NCBI RefSeq assembly: GCF_900176485.1
Contig: NZ_FWYD01000009.1
Coordinates: 19,516-83,515, forward strand
Source of the DNA: Primorskyibacter flagellatus
GTDB taxonomy: Bacteria > Pseudomonadota > Alphaproteobacteria > Rhodobacterales > Rhodobacteraceae
Length of the DNA stretch: 64,000 nucleotides
Direction of reading: 5' to 3'
The position numbers and the translations under genes are program-made. Positions 1 to 7,323 of this stretch are shown here, in pieces. The notes under the pieces are model-generated. The model saw only the letters and a program-made list of their open reading frames with translations, was not told where the DNA came from and made no database searches. Positions within the stretch are counted from its first letter, which is position 1. Each line of letters begins with the position of its first letter.

Positions 1-68
1 CCAGGGAGGAGGAGAGGAGTGCCGCCGCTCTCGTTACGGTTGACGCCAGGGAGGAGGAGAGGCGTCTT
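1..68 (-). ncRNA. CcsR-like sRNA unit, cut by the window edge
   Basis: The B hairpin (arms GACGCC 42-47 and GGCGTC 61-66) is complete. The A hairpin has only one arm (GGAGTG near 16-21), because its partner lies left of base 1. Both loops read TCTCCTCCTCCCT on the minus strand. This is the most distal copy visible from the DUF1127 gene. Confidence 0.6.
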
Positions 69-112
69 CCGAACTATGCTGGGCCATCTGGGCCCGAATA
101 CGGTTGAGCAGC

Positions 113-186
113 GACACTCCAGGGAGGAGGAGAGGAGTGCCGCCGCTCTCGTTACGGTTGACGCCAGGGAGGAGGAGAGGCGTCTT
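113..186 (-). ncRNA. CcsR-like sRNA unit
   Basis: There are two stem-loops. A has arms CACTCC 115-120 and GGAGTG 134-139; B has arms GACGCC 160-165 and GGCGTC 179-184. Each displays the 13-nt loop with CCUCCUCCC in the RNA. A pair of such hairpins about 70 nt long is the hallmark of the CcsR (cuckoo) RNA family of alphaproteobacteria. The GGGCC/GGCCC stem further along separates it from the next unit. Exact RNA ends are inferred. Confidence 0.7.
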
Positions 187-230
187 CCGAACTATGCTGG
201 GCCATCTGGGCCCGAATACGGTTGAGCAGC

Positions 231-304
231 GACACTCCAGGGAGGAGGAGAGGAGTGCCGCCGCTCTCGTTACGGTTGACGCCAGGGAGGAGGAGAGGCG
301 TCTT
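231..304 (-). ncRNA. CcsR-like sRNA unit
   Basis: Copy with both hairpins intact: A at 233-257 and B at 278-302. Loops and spacer match the neighbouring units, which points to recent duplication or gene conversion. RNA ends are inferred from the hairpin limits. Confidence 0.7.
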
Positions 305-348
305 CCGAACTATGCTGGGCCATCTGGGCCCGAATACGGTTGAGCAGC

Positions 349-422
349 GACACTCCAGGGAGGAGGAGAGGAGTGCCGCCGCTCTCGTTACGGTTGACGC
401 CAGGGAGGAGGAGAGGCGTCTT
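349..422 (-). ncRNA. CcsR-like sRNA unit
   Basis: Hairpin A is at 351-375 and hairpin B at 396-420, both with the CCUCCUCCC loop in the RNA. The single A/G difference just beyond this unit (near 430) shows that the copies are not perfectly homogenised. RNA ends are inferred. Confidence 0.7.
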
Positions 423-466
423 CCGAACTGTGCTGGGCCATCTGGGCCCGAATACGGTTGAGCAGC

Positions 467-540
467 GACACTCCAGGGAGGAGGAGAGGAGTGCCGCCGC
501 TCTCGTTACGGTTGACGCCAGGGAGGAGGAGAGGCGTCTT
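467..540 (-). ncRNA. CcsR-like sRNA unit
   Basis: Hairpin A is at 469-493 and hairpin B at 514-538, with unchanged loops. Upstream of it in transcription direction (547-579) the spacer differs strongly from the other spacers, so this is the first of the conserved copies after the DUF1127 gene. Confidence 0.68.
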
Positions 541-577
541 CCGAACTGTGTCGGACCGTTTGGGCCCGGAATTCCGG

Positions 578-648
578 ACGACGATCTCCGGGAGGATGGA
601 GACCGTCGCCAGTTACGAAAGGCTCAGGGAGGAGGAAAAGCCTTTCGA
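578..648 (-). ncRNA. Divergent, promoter-proximal CcsR-like sRNA unit
   Basis: This is the first unit after the DUF1127 gene. One hairpin has arms GAAAGGCT 617-624 and AGCCTTTC 639-646, with a loop that still contains CCTCCTCCC on the minus strand. The second (580-607) has a 10-bp stem with one mismatch, and its loop is shortened to ATCCTCCC. The stems are unrelated in sequence to those of the repeated units, while loop and layout are kept. This is what selection on the loop motif would produce. Confidence 0.65.
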
Positions 649-662
649 TCCTTGAAACTTGT

Positions 663-890
663 TCAGACCTCGTATGCGGCCTGGTAGGCGATCCGGTTCA
701 GCGAGCTGCGGTTCAAGCCCAGATCTTCGAGTTCGCGGGTCGACAGCGATTGCAGCTCTGTCAATGTGCGCTTGTAGACGCGACGGCGTTCGAACCGGGT
801 GCGGATGGTGTCCAGAGCGTCGCCGACGCGTGCAGCGAATGCGCTTTGAGTGTTTGATGTGTGCGTTGCGTATGCCATTGTGATGCTCAT
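663..890 (-). CDS. DUF1127 small RNA-binding-type protein (CcaF1-like)
   Basis: Arginine-rich 75-residue protein with a C-terminal DUF1127 domain (about residues 38-72; RRRVYKRTLTELQ, then RELEDLGLNRSSL). The second ATG at 876-878 would give a 71-residue form starting MAYATHT, which also fits relatives. In Rhodobacter sphaeroides a DUF1127 protein, CcaF1, is encoded directly upstream of the CcsR RNAs, is co-transcribed with them and takes part in RNA maturation and turnover. The same order here (promoter, DUF1127 gene, CCUCCUCCC RNA array) supports that role. Stop TGA is at 663-665; the first RNA hairpin begins about 17 nt later. Confidence 0.85.
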   Translation of the reverse strand: MSITMAYATHTSNTQSAFAARVGDALDTIRTRFERRRVYKRTLTELQSLSTRELEDLGLNRSSLNRIAYQAAYEV

Positions 891-923
891 TTTCGTGTGT
901 TGTTGTTCGTTTCGTTGACACCA

Positions 924-951
924 AGATAGGCGTATGCTGCAGATGCACAAT
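924..951 (-). promoter_or_regulatory. Candidate RpoHI/RpoHII-type promoter for the DUF1127-RNA array
   Basis: On the minus strand a -10 element CCTATCT (924-930) is preceded, after 14 nt, by ATTGTGC (945-951). It lies about 34 nt upstream of the first DUF1127 start codon. Rhodobacter CcsR loci are driven by the heat-shock type sigma factors RpoHI/RpoHII, whose -10 resembles CTATNT. The same CCTATCT element occurs before the sRNA candidate at 48174. Assigned by pattern only. Confidence 0.45.
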
Positions 952-970
952 ACCCCAATGGTCAATGCTG

Positions 971-1009
971 CTATGCAGCAATTGCATAGTGGAGGCTGAC
1001 GTAACGTCA
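971..1009. promoter_or_regulatory. Two palindromes in the divergent DUF1127/apbC gap
   Basis: CTATGCA-GCAAT-TGCATAG (971-989, 7-bp arms) and TGACGT-A-ACGTCA (997-1009, 6-bp arms) are perfect dyads placed side by side upstream of the RpoH-like promoter. They look like operator sites for dimeric regulators; I do not recognise the regulator. Confidence 0.3.
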
Positions 1010-1103
1010 TAAAATATTGTGATTTTTTTGTGGTTGTCGGGTTAGGGTTGTGTTCGCTCGCAAAGCTGCCACCTTCGGCAGCAACGATGATGGAGAATTG
1101 AGC

Positions 1104-2174
1104 ATGAATGAAATTCGCGATGAAGTAGAGCGGGTTTTGGCAGGACTCGCCTTGCCGGATGGCGGCGATCTTTTTTCGAGCGATATGGTGCGCGCATTGA
1201 GTGTCGATGGTGGCACCGTGCGGTTTGTCATCGAGGCCCCAAGCCCCGAAGTCGCGCGTCACATGGAGCCTTTGCGCCGCGCGGCCGAGGAAGCTGTGAC
1301 GCGGATCGAGGGTGTGACCTCGGCCAGTGTTGCGCTGACGGCGCATGGACCGGCGGAAAAGACGCCGCCGCCCAGTCTGAAATTCGGCGGTCATGCCAAG
1401 CCGCAATCACAGCCGATGAACCCTCCCGGCGTGGATCGGATCCTTGTCATCGGTTCCGGCAAGGGCGGTGTGGGCAAATCCACGGTCTCGGCCAACCTTG
1501 CCGTGGCGCTGGCGCGTTCGGGTCGGCGCGTGGGGCTGCTGGACGCGGATATATACGGACCCAGCCAGCCGCGCATGATGGGGATCAACAAGCGCCCGGC
1601 CTCGCCCGACGGCAAGACGATCATTCCCTTGCACGCGCATGGCGTCACCCTGATGTCCATCGGGTTCATGCTGGAGGAAGGCAAGGCCGCTGTCTGGCGC
1701 GGGCCGATGCTGATGGGCGCGATGCAGCAGATGATGACTCAGGTGCAATGGGGCGAACTGGACGTGCTGCTCGTCGATCTGCCCCCCGGCACCGGGGATG
1801 TGCAATTGACGCTGGGCCAGAAGGCCGATCTGACCGGGGCATTGATCGTCTCCACCCCGCAGGATGTGGCGCTGCTGGATGCGCGCAAGGCCATCGATAT
1901 GTTCCAAACGCTTAAGGTGCCGATCCTCGGCATGATCGAGAACATGTCCACCTATATCTGCCCCTCCTGCGGGCATGAGGCGCATCTGTTCGGGCAGGGG
2001 GGTGTCGCGGCAGAGGCGGCAAAGCTGGGCGTGCCCCTGTTGGGATCGCTGCCCGTCGATCTGGACACGCGCCTGTCGGGCGACGCGGGCAAGCCGATTG
2101 CAGCAGGCGACGGGCCGGTGGCGCAGGCCTTTGCGCAGCTGGCGGACCGTCTGGTCAAAGACGGGATCGCCTGA
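1104..2174 (+). CDS. apbC: Mrp/ApbC iron-sulfur cluster carrier ATPase
   Basis: Cytosolic P-loop ATPase of the Mrp/Nbp35 family that carries Fe-S clusters to apoproteins; 356 residues, normal for the family. The N-terminal 85 or so residues form the MIP18 (DUF59) domain. The deviant Walker A GKGGVGKST is at about 119-127, and the CxxC pair that bridges the cluster (CPSC) is at about 286-289. The ATG at 1104 was chosen because GGAGA lies 7 nt upstream; a GTG at 1050 would only add an atypical leader. Single gene, divergent from the DUF1127 locus and convergent with tonB. Confidence 0.93.
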   Translation: MNEIRDEVERVLAGLALPDGGDLFSSDMVRALSVDGGTVRFVIEAPSPEVARHMEPLRRAAEEAVTRIEGVTSASVALTAHGPAEKTPPPSLKFGGHAKPQSQPMNPPGVDRILVIGSGKGGVGKSTVSANLAVALARSGRRVGLLDADIYGPSQPRMMGINKRPASPDGKTIIPLHAHGVTLMSIGFMLEEGKAAVWRGPMLMGAMQQMMTQVQWGELDVLLVDLPPGTGDVQLTLGQKADLTGALIVSTPQDVALLDARKAIDMFQTLKVPILGMIENMSTYICPSCGHEAHLFGQGGVAAEAAKLGVPLLGSLPVDLDTRLSGDAGKPIAAGDGPVAQAFAQLADRLVKDGIA

Positions 2175-2238
2175 CCGGGCGCTACCTGCCGAACCGGGTG
2201 CCGTCCGCTGAATCGGATGCCGCCTGCTGATCCGGGCG

Positions 2239-3279
2239 CTACCGGCGGAAGGCCAACGGGATCTGGAAGAAATACGCCGCATCCGTCAGCTCTGACGGGG
2301 CGGCGGGCAGGCGGGCGCGATTGACCGCGCGCAAGGCCGCCTGATCCAGCGTGTCATCGCCGGAGCCGCGCGCGATGCTGGCACCCACGACCCGGCCTTG
2401 CCGCGTCACCTTTATCTTCACGACAACCGTTCCGCTGGCGCGGGTGCCGCGCGGATAGCGCTGGGCGCGAGCGATGCGCTGGCCGACCTGTGCATCCCAG
2501 CGGGCCTTGGCGTTGGCAATCTGTGCGGTGCTGGCGCGTTGCTGTTGCGGCGCGGTTTTGCCTGCACCGGCGGCGGTCTGCGCCGCGCGCCCGGCGGAGG
2601 GTGCTTGCGGGGGCGCAGAGCTTGCGGGCCTGCGCGGGGACTCTTTTGTCGTGCTCTTTTGCGACTCTGTCGGGGGCGTGGCGCGGGCCGGGCGCGCTTG
2701 CGGACGCTGTGACACGCTGGGCGCATGGCCACGGGGTTGAGGGGGTGCCGCGCTGTCCACTTGTGGCAAGGCCGCGGTGTCGCGTTGTTCGGGCGGGCGC
2801 GGCGCGGCTGGCGGTCTTGGCAGCGCCTGGGGCGCGGCTTCTGGCAGATCCGGCAGGCCAATTGCGGGCGCTGCTGGCGCGCGCAGCCCCGGCGGGGCGT
2901 CGCTGTCCAATGCCGCGGGGGCGGGCGATCTTGTGTCCAGCACCGGAGCTTTGTCCCCGGCAGGATCATACGGCGCGTCCGGGCGCGGTGCCATGGCAGG
3001 CGCGGGCAGGGCCGGTTGCGTCTCCGGTGCAGCGTCGACCGCCGGCGCGTCGGGCAGGTCCATGGGCGTCGAGGTTTCCGGCGGCGCATCCCAGCGGTCC
3101 AGCATCCCGGCCATGCTGGGCGGCAGGGCGGCAAGCGTCACGCTGTCACTGCCTTGGTCGCCCGTCTGCGGTGCGGCGGATTGCTCTGGCGACAGGTAGT
3201 CGCCGACCCAGAAAAAGCCCGCCGCGTGCAGTGCGGTGGCCAGCGATAGCGCCGCCGCGGTTTCCAGCACGCCCCTCAT
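2239..3279 (-). CDS. tonB: TonB-family energy transducer
   Basis: 346 residues: a short cytoplasmic start and one N-terminal membrane segment (about 5-25), a long Pro/Ala-rich periplasmic spacer (about 60-250), and a C-terminal TonB domain (about 255-346) with the GTVVVKIKVTRQGRVV and YFFQIPLAFRR features. It passes energy from ExbB-ExbD to the outer-membrane receptor. Last gene of the btu operon, 34 nt after the second exbD, so it probably serves BtuB. The low-complexity spacer creates long false frames on both strands. Confidence 0.88.
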   Translation of the reverse strand: MRGVLETAAALSLATALHAAGFFWVGDYLSPEQSAAPQTGDQGSDSVTLAALPPSMAGMLDRWDAPPETSTPMDLPDAPAVDAAPETQPALPAPAMAPRPDAPYDPAGDKAPVLDTRSPAPAALDSDAPPGLRAPAAPAIGLPDLPEAAPQALPRPPAAPRPPEQRDTAALPQVDSAAPPQPRGHAPSVSQRPQARPARATPPTESQKSTTKESPRRPASSAPPQAPSAGRAAQTAAGAGKTAPQQQRASTAQIANAKARWDAQVGQRIARAQRYPRGTRASGTVVVKIKVTRQGRVVGASIARGSGDDTLDQAALRAVNRARLPAAPSELTDAAYFFQIPLAFRR

Positions 3280-3313
3280 CGGTCAAGGCCGAAGCGGCAA
3301 GCGGCGGGCCGGG

Positions 3314-3694
3314 TCACGGCGCGGCCTCGGTGACGACGGAAACCTGCTGGACGCCAAGCCGGGTAAGGCGGGTCAGCAAGGCGGCGAGCGCCTGCGCGGG
3401 TGCGTCGCGATCGGCCCGGAGCAGTACCGACGCACCCGATGCGGCAGCGGTTTCGGCCTCTGCGCCGCGCAACGTGCCAAAGGCGATCCGGCCGTCGCTG
3501 GCAAGGTAGAGCGTGTTGCCTTGCTCTGCCGCCGTTTCACTGGCGCTTTGCGGCAAGGTCAGGGGCAGCGGATCGGGCGGGGTCAGGCTGGCGGTCATCA
3601 GAAAGAAGATCAGCAGCAGGAACACTACGTTGATCATCGGCACGACCGGTTCGCACGTCGCGCGCCGGGGGGTGGGGGGCAGAAGGCGGGTCAT
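3314..3694 (-). CDS. exbD: ExbD/TolR-family biopolymer transporter (second copy)
   Basis: 126 residues with one N-terminal membrane helix (about 20-38, MINVVFLLLIFFLMTA) followed by a periplasmic domain. The Asp usually found in the helix motif (PMIDVVF in the sister copy) is Asn here (PMINVVF). That Asp is the proton-carrying residue in ExbD/TolR, so this copy may be structural or rely on its partner. It lies between the first exbD (25-nt gap) and tonB. Confidence 0.86.
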   Translation of the reverse strand: MTRLLPPTPRRATCEPVVPMINVVFLLLIFFLMTASLTPPDPLPLTLPQSASETAAEQGNTLYLASDGRIAFGTLRGAEAETAAASGASVLLRADRDAPAQALAALLTRLTRLGVQQVSVVTEAAP

Positions 3695-3719
3695 GGCAGG
3701 GCTTTGCGGTCTGATCTGC

Positions 3720-4097
3720 TCATTTCGCCACCACCAGCGATGTCAGACCAGCGGCGCGCAGCAGGTCCATCAGGTCCAGCATGTCCTGAACCGATGCGCC
3801 CTCGCCGCCACGCAGGATCACCGGCGCATCGGGCGTGGGCATCAGCGGGGCGAGGGCATCCGTCAGCGCGCCCTGCGCCACCGGAATGCCGTTGAGGCTG
3901 AGGCCGGTGGCATTGATCTCGACCAGCCGTGGCGGGCCGGTCCAACCGTCACCCGCGCCGCCCACATCCAGCGGCACCGCGTTTTCGCCGCCAAACCGCG
4001 CGGCAAGCATGAAGAAGACCAGCAGCAGGAACACCACGTCGATCATCGGTGTCAGGCTGGGCTTGCGGCGGCGTGGGGGGGCGGCGAGGGACAACAT
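3720..4097 (-). CDS. exbD: ExbD/TolR-family biopolymer transporter (first copy)
   Basis: 125 residues; the transmembrane helix near residues 18-36 carries the full motif LTPMIDVVFLLLVFF, with the conserved Asp used for proton-motive-force coupling. The rest is a periplasmic domain. Its ATG overlaps the exbB stop (TGATG), implying translational coupling. With ExbB it forms the inner-membrane motor that energises TonB. Confidence 0.9.
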   Translation of the reverse strand: MLSLAAPPRRRKPSLTPMIDVVFLLLVFFMLAARFGGENAVPLDVGGAGDGWTGPPRLVEINATGLSLNGIPVAQGALTDALAPLMPTPDAPVILRGGEGASVQDMLDLMDLLRAAGLTSLVVAK

Positions 4098-4720
4098 CAG
4101 GTGCGCGGTCCGGTGGTGAAGATGCGGGTGGCGGCGTCCTCCATATCATGGGACAGGCGTTCGGCGATGCTGTCGAACCATGACAGGGCAACGCCTGCGG
4201 GGATGGCCACGGCCATGCCTGCGGCGGTGGTCAGCAGCGCCTCCCATATGCCGCCTGCCAGGGCTGCGGGATCGGCGCGGCTGCCAGTGTCTTGCAGGGC
4301 CTGAAACGCCTCGATCATGCCCAGAACCGTGCCGAGCAGGCCAAGGAGCGGCGCGATGGTGGCGATCAGTTCCAATGCGCGCAGCCCGGTGCGCGCCTCG
4401 ATCAGGGCGGCGCGGGCGACGCGGGCGGTTTCCTCGCGGGCGGGGTCGGGGGCCACGCCGCCTGTGAGCGCCCGCATCGCGGCATGGGCCACGCGGGCGC
4501 GCAGGCCGGGGCGGCCGGACAGGTGGTCGCGGGCGGCGTCGCGCTGACCGTCAGACCAGAGCGTCAGGGCGGACTCGACCCGCGCGCGCCGCCATGCGCC
4601 CAGCACCGACAGGCGCCACAGCTTCCACAGGATCAGCGCCAGCGTGACCACGGACAGCGCCGCGATGACCCAAAGCGCGGGACCGCCGCGCGACAGGAGG
4701 GGGGTGATCTGGCCTAGCAT
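4097..4720 (-). CDS. exbB: ExbB/MotA/TolQ proton-channel protein
   Basis: 207 residues, with the three membrane helices of the ExbB/TolQ family: one near 12-32, then a pair near 110-130 and 150-175 (IATIAPLLGLLGTVLGMIEAF is the typical channel helix). Start ATG at 4720 has AAGGAG about 8 nt upstream. It lies 22 nt after btuD, so the transport motor is made together with the B12 importer. Confidence 0.9.
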   Translation of the reverse strand: MLGQITPLLSRGGPALWVIAALSVVTLALILWKLWRLSVLGAWRRARVESALTLWSDGQRDAARDHLSGRPGLRARVAHAAMRALTGGVAPDPAREETARVARAALIEARTGLRALELIATIAPLLGLLGTVLGMIEAFQALQDTGSRADPAALAGGIWEALLTTAAGMAVAIPAGVALSWFDSIAERLSHDMEDAATRIFTTGPRT

Positions 4721-4742
4721 CGCAGTGGCTCCTTCGGGGCAG

Positions 4743-5501
4743 TCATGGCAGGACGTCCAGCGGTTGGAAGAGCGGCCCGTGATCGGTGTTGATCATCCGC
4801 GCCTCGAGGTGAAAGACACGGGCGATATTCTCGGCCGTCAGCACATCGGCGGGGGGGCCGTCGGCCACGAGCAGCCCGTCGCCCAGCAAGATCAGCCGTG
4901 TGCAATAGCGCGCTGCGAGGTTGAGGTCGTGGAGTGAGGCCAGCACCGCGCGACCTTCGCGCGTCAGCTGCCTGAACACCCGCAGCGTGGCGATCTGAGC
5001 TGCCGGGTCAAGCCCGGCAGAGGGTTCGTCCGCCATCAGCAGGGGCGTTTCCTGCGCCAGCGCGCGGGCGATGAGAACCCGCGCCTGCTCGCCACCGGAC
5101 AGTTCCGTCGCCAGCCGGTCCCTGAAGGCGGTCAGCCCCATGCGGGTCAAGGCGGCCTCGACGGCGGTTCGGTCGGCGTCGCGCAGCCTTGTGCCGCGTG
5201 GTAGATGCGGCAGGCGACCAAGGGCCACCAGCGCCTCGACCGTGACGGGCCAAGCGATCTCTCGCTTCTGGGGCAGCCATGCGGCGGTGGCGGCACGGTC
5301 GCGTGCGGGCATCTCGGCAAGGCTGCTGCGGCCTTGGTGTGCCAACAGGCCAAGGGCGGCGCGCATCAGCGTTGTCTTGCCCGCACCGTTCGGGCCGATC
5401 AGGCCGACGCATTCGCCGGGGCCGATCGAGAAGGACACGCGATTCACCACCGGACGGTCGCCGCGCCGGACGGTCAGGGCACGAAGCGTGAGCAGGGTCA
5501 T
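4743..5501 (-). CDS. btuD: Cobalamin ABC transporter ATP-binding protein
   Basis: 252 residues of the FecE/BtuD/HmuV group. Walker A GPNGAGKTT is at 36-44, the signature LSGGEQARV at about 134-142, Walker B (LLMADEP) about 20 residues later, and the H-loop at ASLHDLNLA. Start ATG overlaps the btuC stop (ATGA). The B12 riboswitch upstream of the operon makes cobalamin the likely substrate; haem or siderophore uptake would be the alternative from sequence alone. Confidence 0.88.
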   Translation of the reverse strand: MTLLTLRALTVRRGDRPVVNRVSFSIGPGECVGLIGPNGAGKTTLMRAALGLLAHQGRSSLAEMPARDRAATAAWLPQKREIAWPVTVEALVALGRLPHLPRGTRLRDADRTAVEAALTRMGLTAFRDRLATELSGGEQARVLIARALAQETPLLMADEPSAGLDPAAQIATLRVFRQLTREGRAVLASLHDLNLAARYCTRLILLGDGLLVADGPPADVLTAENIARVFHLEARMINTDHGPLFQPLDVLP

Positions 5502-6487
5502 GCCATTTCCCTCCGCGTCTTGTAGATCAGATGCAGGAAGAGCGGCGCGCCGATCAGCGCCATGACAACGCCAAGCTTCAGGTCGCGATCGGGCAGGATC
5601 AGCCGTACGGCAAGGTCGGCGGCCAGCACCATCGCCGCGCCGCCAAGCGCCGAGGCCCAGAGCAGCGTTGACGGGCGCGCGCCGGTCAGCGGGCGCAGGA
5701 TATGCGGCACGATCAGGCCGACAAAGCCGACAGCGCCTGCCACGGCCGTTGCGGCCCCCACGGCGGCGGCGGTGCCCGCCAAAAGGGTCAGGCGCAGGCG
5801 CGATAGCGGAATGCCCATCGCCTGCGCCGCATCCTCGCCCAGTGTCAGCGCGTCCAGCCCCCGGCCCAGCGTGAACAGCGCGGCCCAGCCCAGCAACATC
5901 AGGGGTGCGGCCAGCGCCACATGCGCCATCGAGCGGTCAGCGACGGAGCCCATCATCCAGAACATGATTTCCGACGCGGCATAGGGGTTGGGCGACAGGT
6001 TCAGCACCAGTGCCGTGAACGCGCCTGCGAGTGCCGAGATCGCGATGCCTGCCAGGATCAGCGTCAGCGACGATCCTCGCGGGCCGGCGAGGGCGAGGAT
6101 CAGCAGGACCGCAGCGAAGGCAAAGCCAAGGGCCATCAGTGGCAAGACCAGCGCAAAACCCGCCGCCAGCCCGGTTTGCAGCGCGATCACTGCGCCCAGG
6201 GCGGCGGACCCGGACACGCCGATCAGTCCGGGTTCGGCCAGCGGGTTGCGCAGATAGCCCTGCATCGCAGCACCCGACAGGCCCAGCGAGGCACCGACCA
6301 TCGCCGCCAGCAGCGCACGCGGCAGGCGGATCTGCGTCAGGATCAACGTGGTCAGCTCTTCGCCCTGACCGGCCAGCGCGCGCAGCGCATCCATCGGGCC
6401 AATCGCGGCGTGACCCAGAAACATCGAGGCGGCGAACAGCGCCAGCACAAGCAGGCTGAGCAAGGCGGCGAGGATGCGGGGGCTCAT
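5498..6487 (-). CDS. btuC: Cobalamin ABC transporter permease (FecCD family)
   Basis: 329 residues and highly hydrophobic, with about ten predicted membrane spans. It has FecCD family hallmarks: RLPRALLAAMVGASLGLSGA near residues 53-72, GLIGVSGSAALGA, and a C-terminal VGFVGLIVPHILR segment before the coupling helix. Overlaps btuF and btuD by ATGA at either end, so the three are translationally coupled. The start at 6487 gives the usual length; an upstream in-frame ATG would place 26 non-membrane residues in front. Confidence 0.9.
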   Translation of the reverse strand: MSPRILAALLSLLVLALFAASMFLGHAAIGPMDALRALAGQGEELTTLILTQIRLPRALLAAMVGASLGLSGAAMQGYLRNPLAEPGLIGVSGSAALGAVIALQTGLAAGFALVLPLMALGFAFAAVLLILALAGPRGSSLTLILAGIAISALAGAFTALVLNLSPNPYAASEIMFWMMGSVADRSMAHVALAAPLMLLGWAALFTLGRGLDALTLGEDAAQAMGIPLSRLRLTLLAGTAAAVGAATAVAGAVGFVGLIVPHILRPLTGARPSTLLWASALGGAAMVLAADLAVRLILPDRDLKLGVVMALIGAPLFLHLIYKTRREMA

Positions 6488-7323
6488 TGCGCGGCCTCCC
6501 AATCCAGCCGCAGGGCGCGCATCTGCGCCACGGCATCCAGTATATAATGTGTCTCGCAGGTCCATTTGGCGCCATCGTCGATCCGCCGCAGCGCGCCGGT
6601 GGCGGCAAGGGCGGGGTGGTCGAGCAATTCGGTGGCGCGCGCATGGCCGCCATAGGGTGCGCCGATCAGGATCAGATCGGGTTGCGCCAGCAGCAGTTCT
6701 TCCAGATGCAGGCGGCCCCCGAAAGGCAGGCCCAACTCGGCGGCGATATTGCGAAAGCCCGCGGCGCGCAGCACATCGCCTGCAAGCGTGTCAGTGCCGG
6801 TCGTGGTGCCAAGCGCCTGATACATGACAACGCGCGGGGTGGTGTCGGGGGTTTCCGTCAGGGCGGCCAGCCGGGCGTCAAAAGCCGCGATCAGCGCGGT
6901 GGCGGCGACCTCGCGTCCCAGCAACGCCCCCATCCGCGCCAGGTTGTCGCGCACATCCGCAAGCGAGTTCGCAGGCGCGAAGCGTTCCACGCGCACGCCC
7001 AGCCGTTCCAGCATCTCGACGGTGGCGCGGGTGGTGTAGGTGCCCGCCAGCACCAGATCGGGAGCGCGCAGAAAGACATCCTCGGCGCTGCCATCGGTGA
7101 CGGGCCAGCCCTCGGCCTGTTCGGCCATCGCGGATGTGCGCGGGTCCGACGCCAGCTTGGAGACCGCCATCAATTGGCCGGGACCGGAAAGCAGCATCGC
7201 CATCTGGTCGGTGCAGACGTTCAGAGACACGACCCGCTGCGGGGCCGCGAGCGCCGCCGCGCCGGAAAGAACCAGCGCGGCGACAAACGATATGAGCCTA
7301 GAAGGACGCACGGATCCCGACAT
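6484..7323 (-). CDS. btuF: Periplasmic cobalamin-binding protein
   Basis: 279 residues: an N-terminal signal peptide (about 1-28, LISFVAALVLSGAAALA) and a helical-backbone periplasmic binding fold (family of BtuF/FepB) starting VVSLNVCTDQMAM. It delivers B12 from BtuB to BtuCD. Its ATG lies inside the last 26 nt of btuB; a GTG at 7311 is an alternative start. The binding-protein class matches the FecCD permease encoded next. Confidence 0.86.
   Translation of the reverse strand: MSGSVRPSRLISFVAALVLSGAAALAAPQRVVSLNVCTDQMAMLLSGPGQLMAVSKLASDPRTSAMAEQAEGWPVTDGSAEDVFLRAPDLVLAGTYTTRATVEMLERLGVRVERFAPANSLADVRDNLARMGALLGREVAATALIAAFDARLAALTETPDTTPRVVMYQALGTTTGTDTLAGDVLRAAGFRNIAAELGLPFGGRLHLEELLLAQPDLILIGAPYGGHARATELLDHPALAATGALRRIDDGAKWTCETHYILDAVAQMRALRLDWEAAQ

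Larger units (their letters stand above)
1..592 (-). repeat. 118-bp tandem repeat array (CcsR/cuckoo-type RNA units)
   Basis: Head-to-tail units of exactly 118 bp start at 1, 119, 237, 355 and 473 and are nearly identical. Unit 4 has one A/G change at about 430, and unit 5 diverges after about 547. Every unit holds two hairpins with the same 13-nt loop, which on the minus strand contains CCTCCTCCC, and a third stem GGGCC/GGCCC. The array runs off the left edge, so the copy number is a minimum. The period is not a multiple of three, so the open frames on the plus strand are by-products. The transcribed strand is inferred from the DUF1127 gene just upstream on the minus strand. Confidence 0.93.

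Noticed and set aside
1-592. CRISPR array
   Set aside because: The whole 118-bp unit repeats, including what would be spacers, and there are no cas genes nearby.
19-687. Series of overlapping open frames of 65-115 codons on the plus strand of the repeat array
   Set aside because: They repeat with the 118-bp unit, shift frame from unit to unit, are very Arg/Gly/Glu rich and lie antisense to the hairpin RNAs. The GGAGGAGG blocks are the complement of the RNA loops, not ribosome sites.
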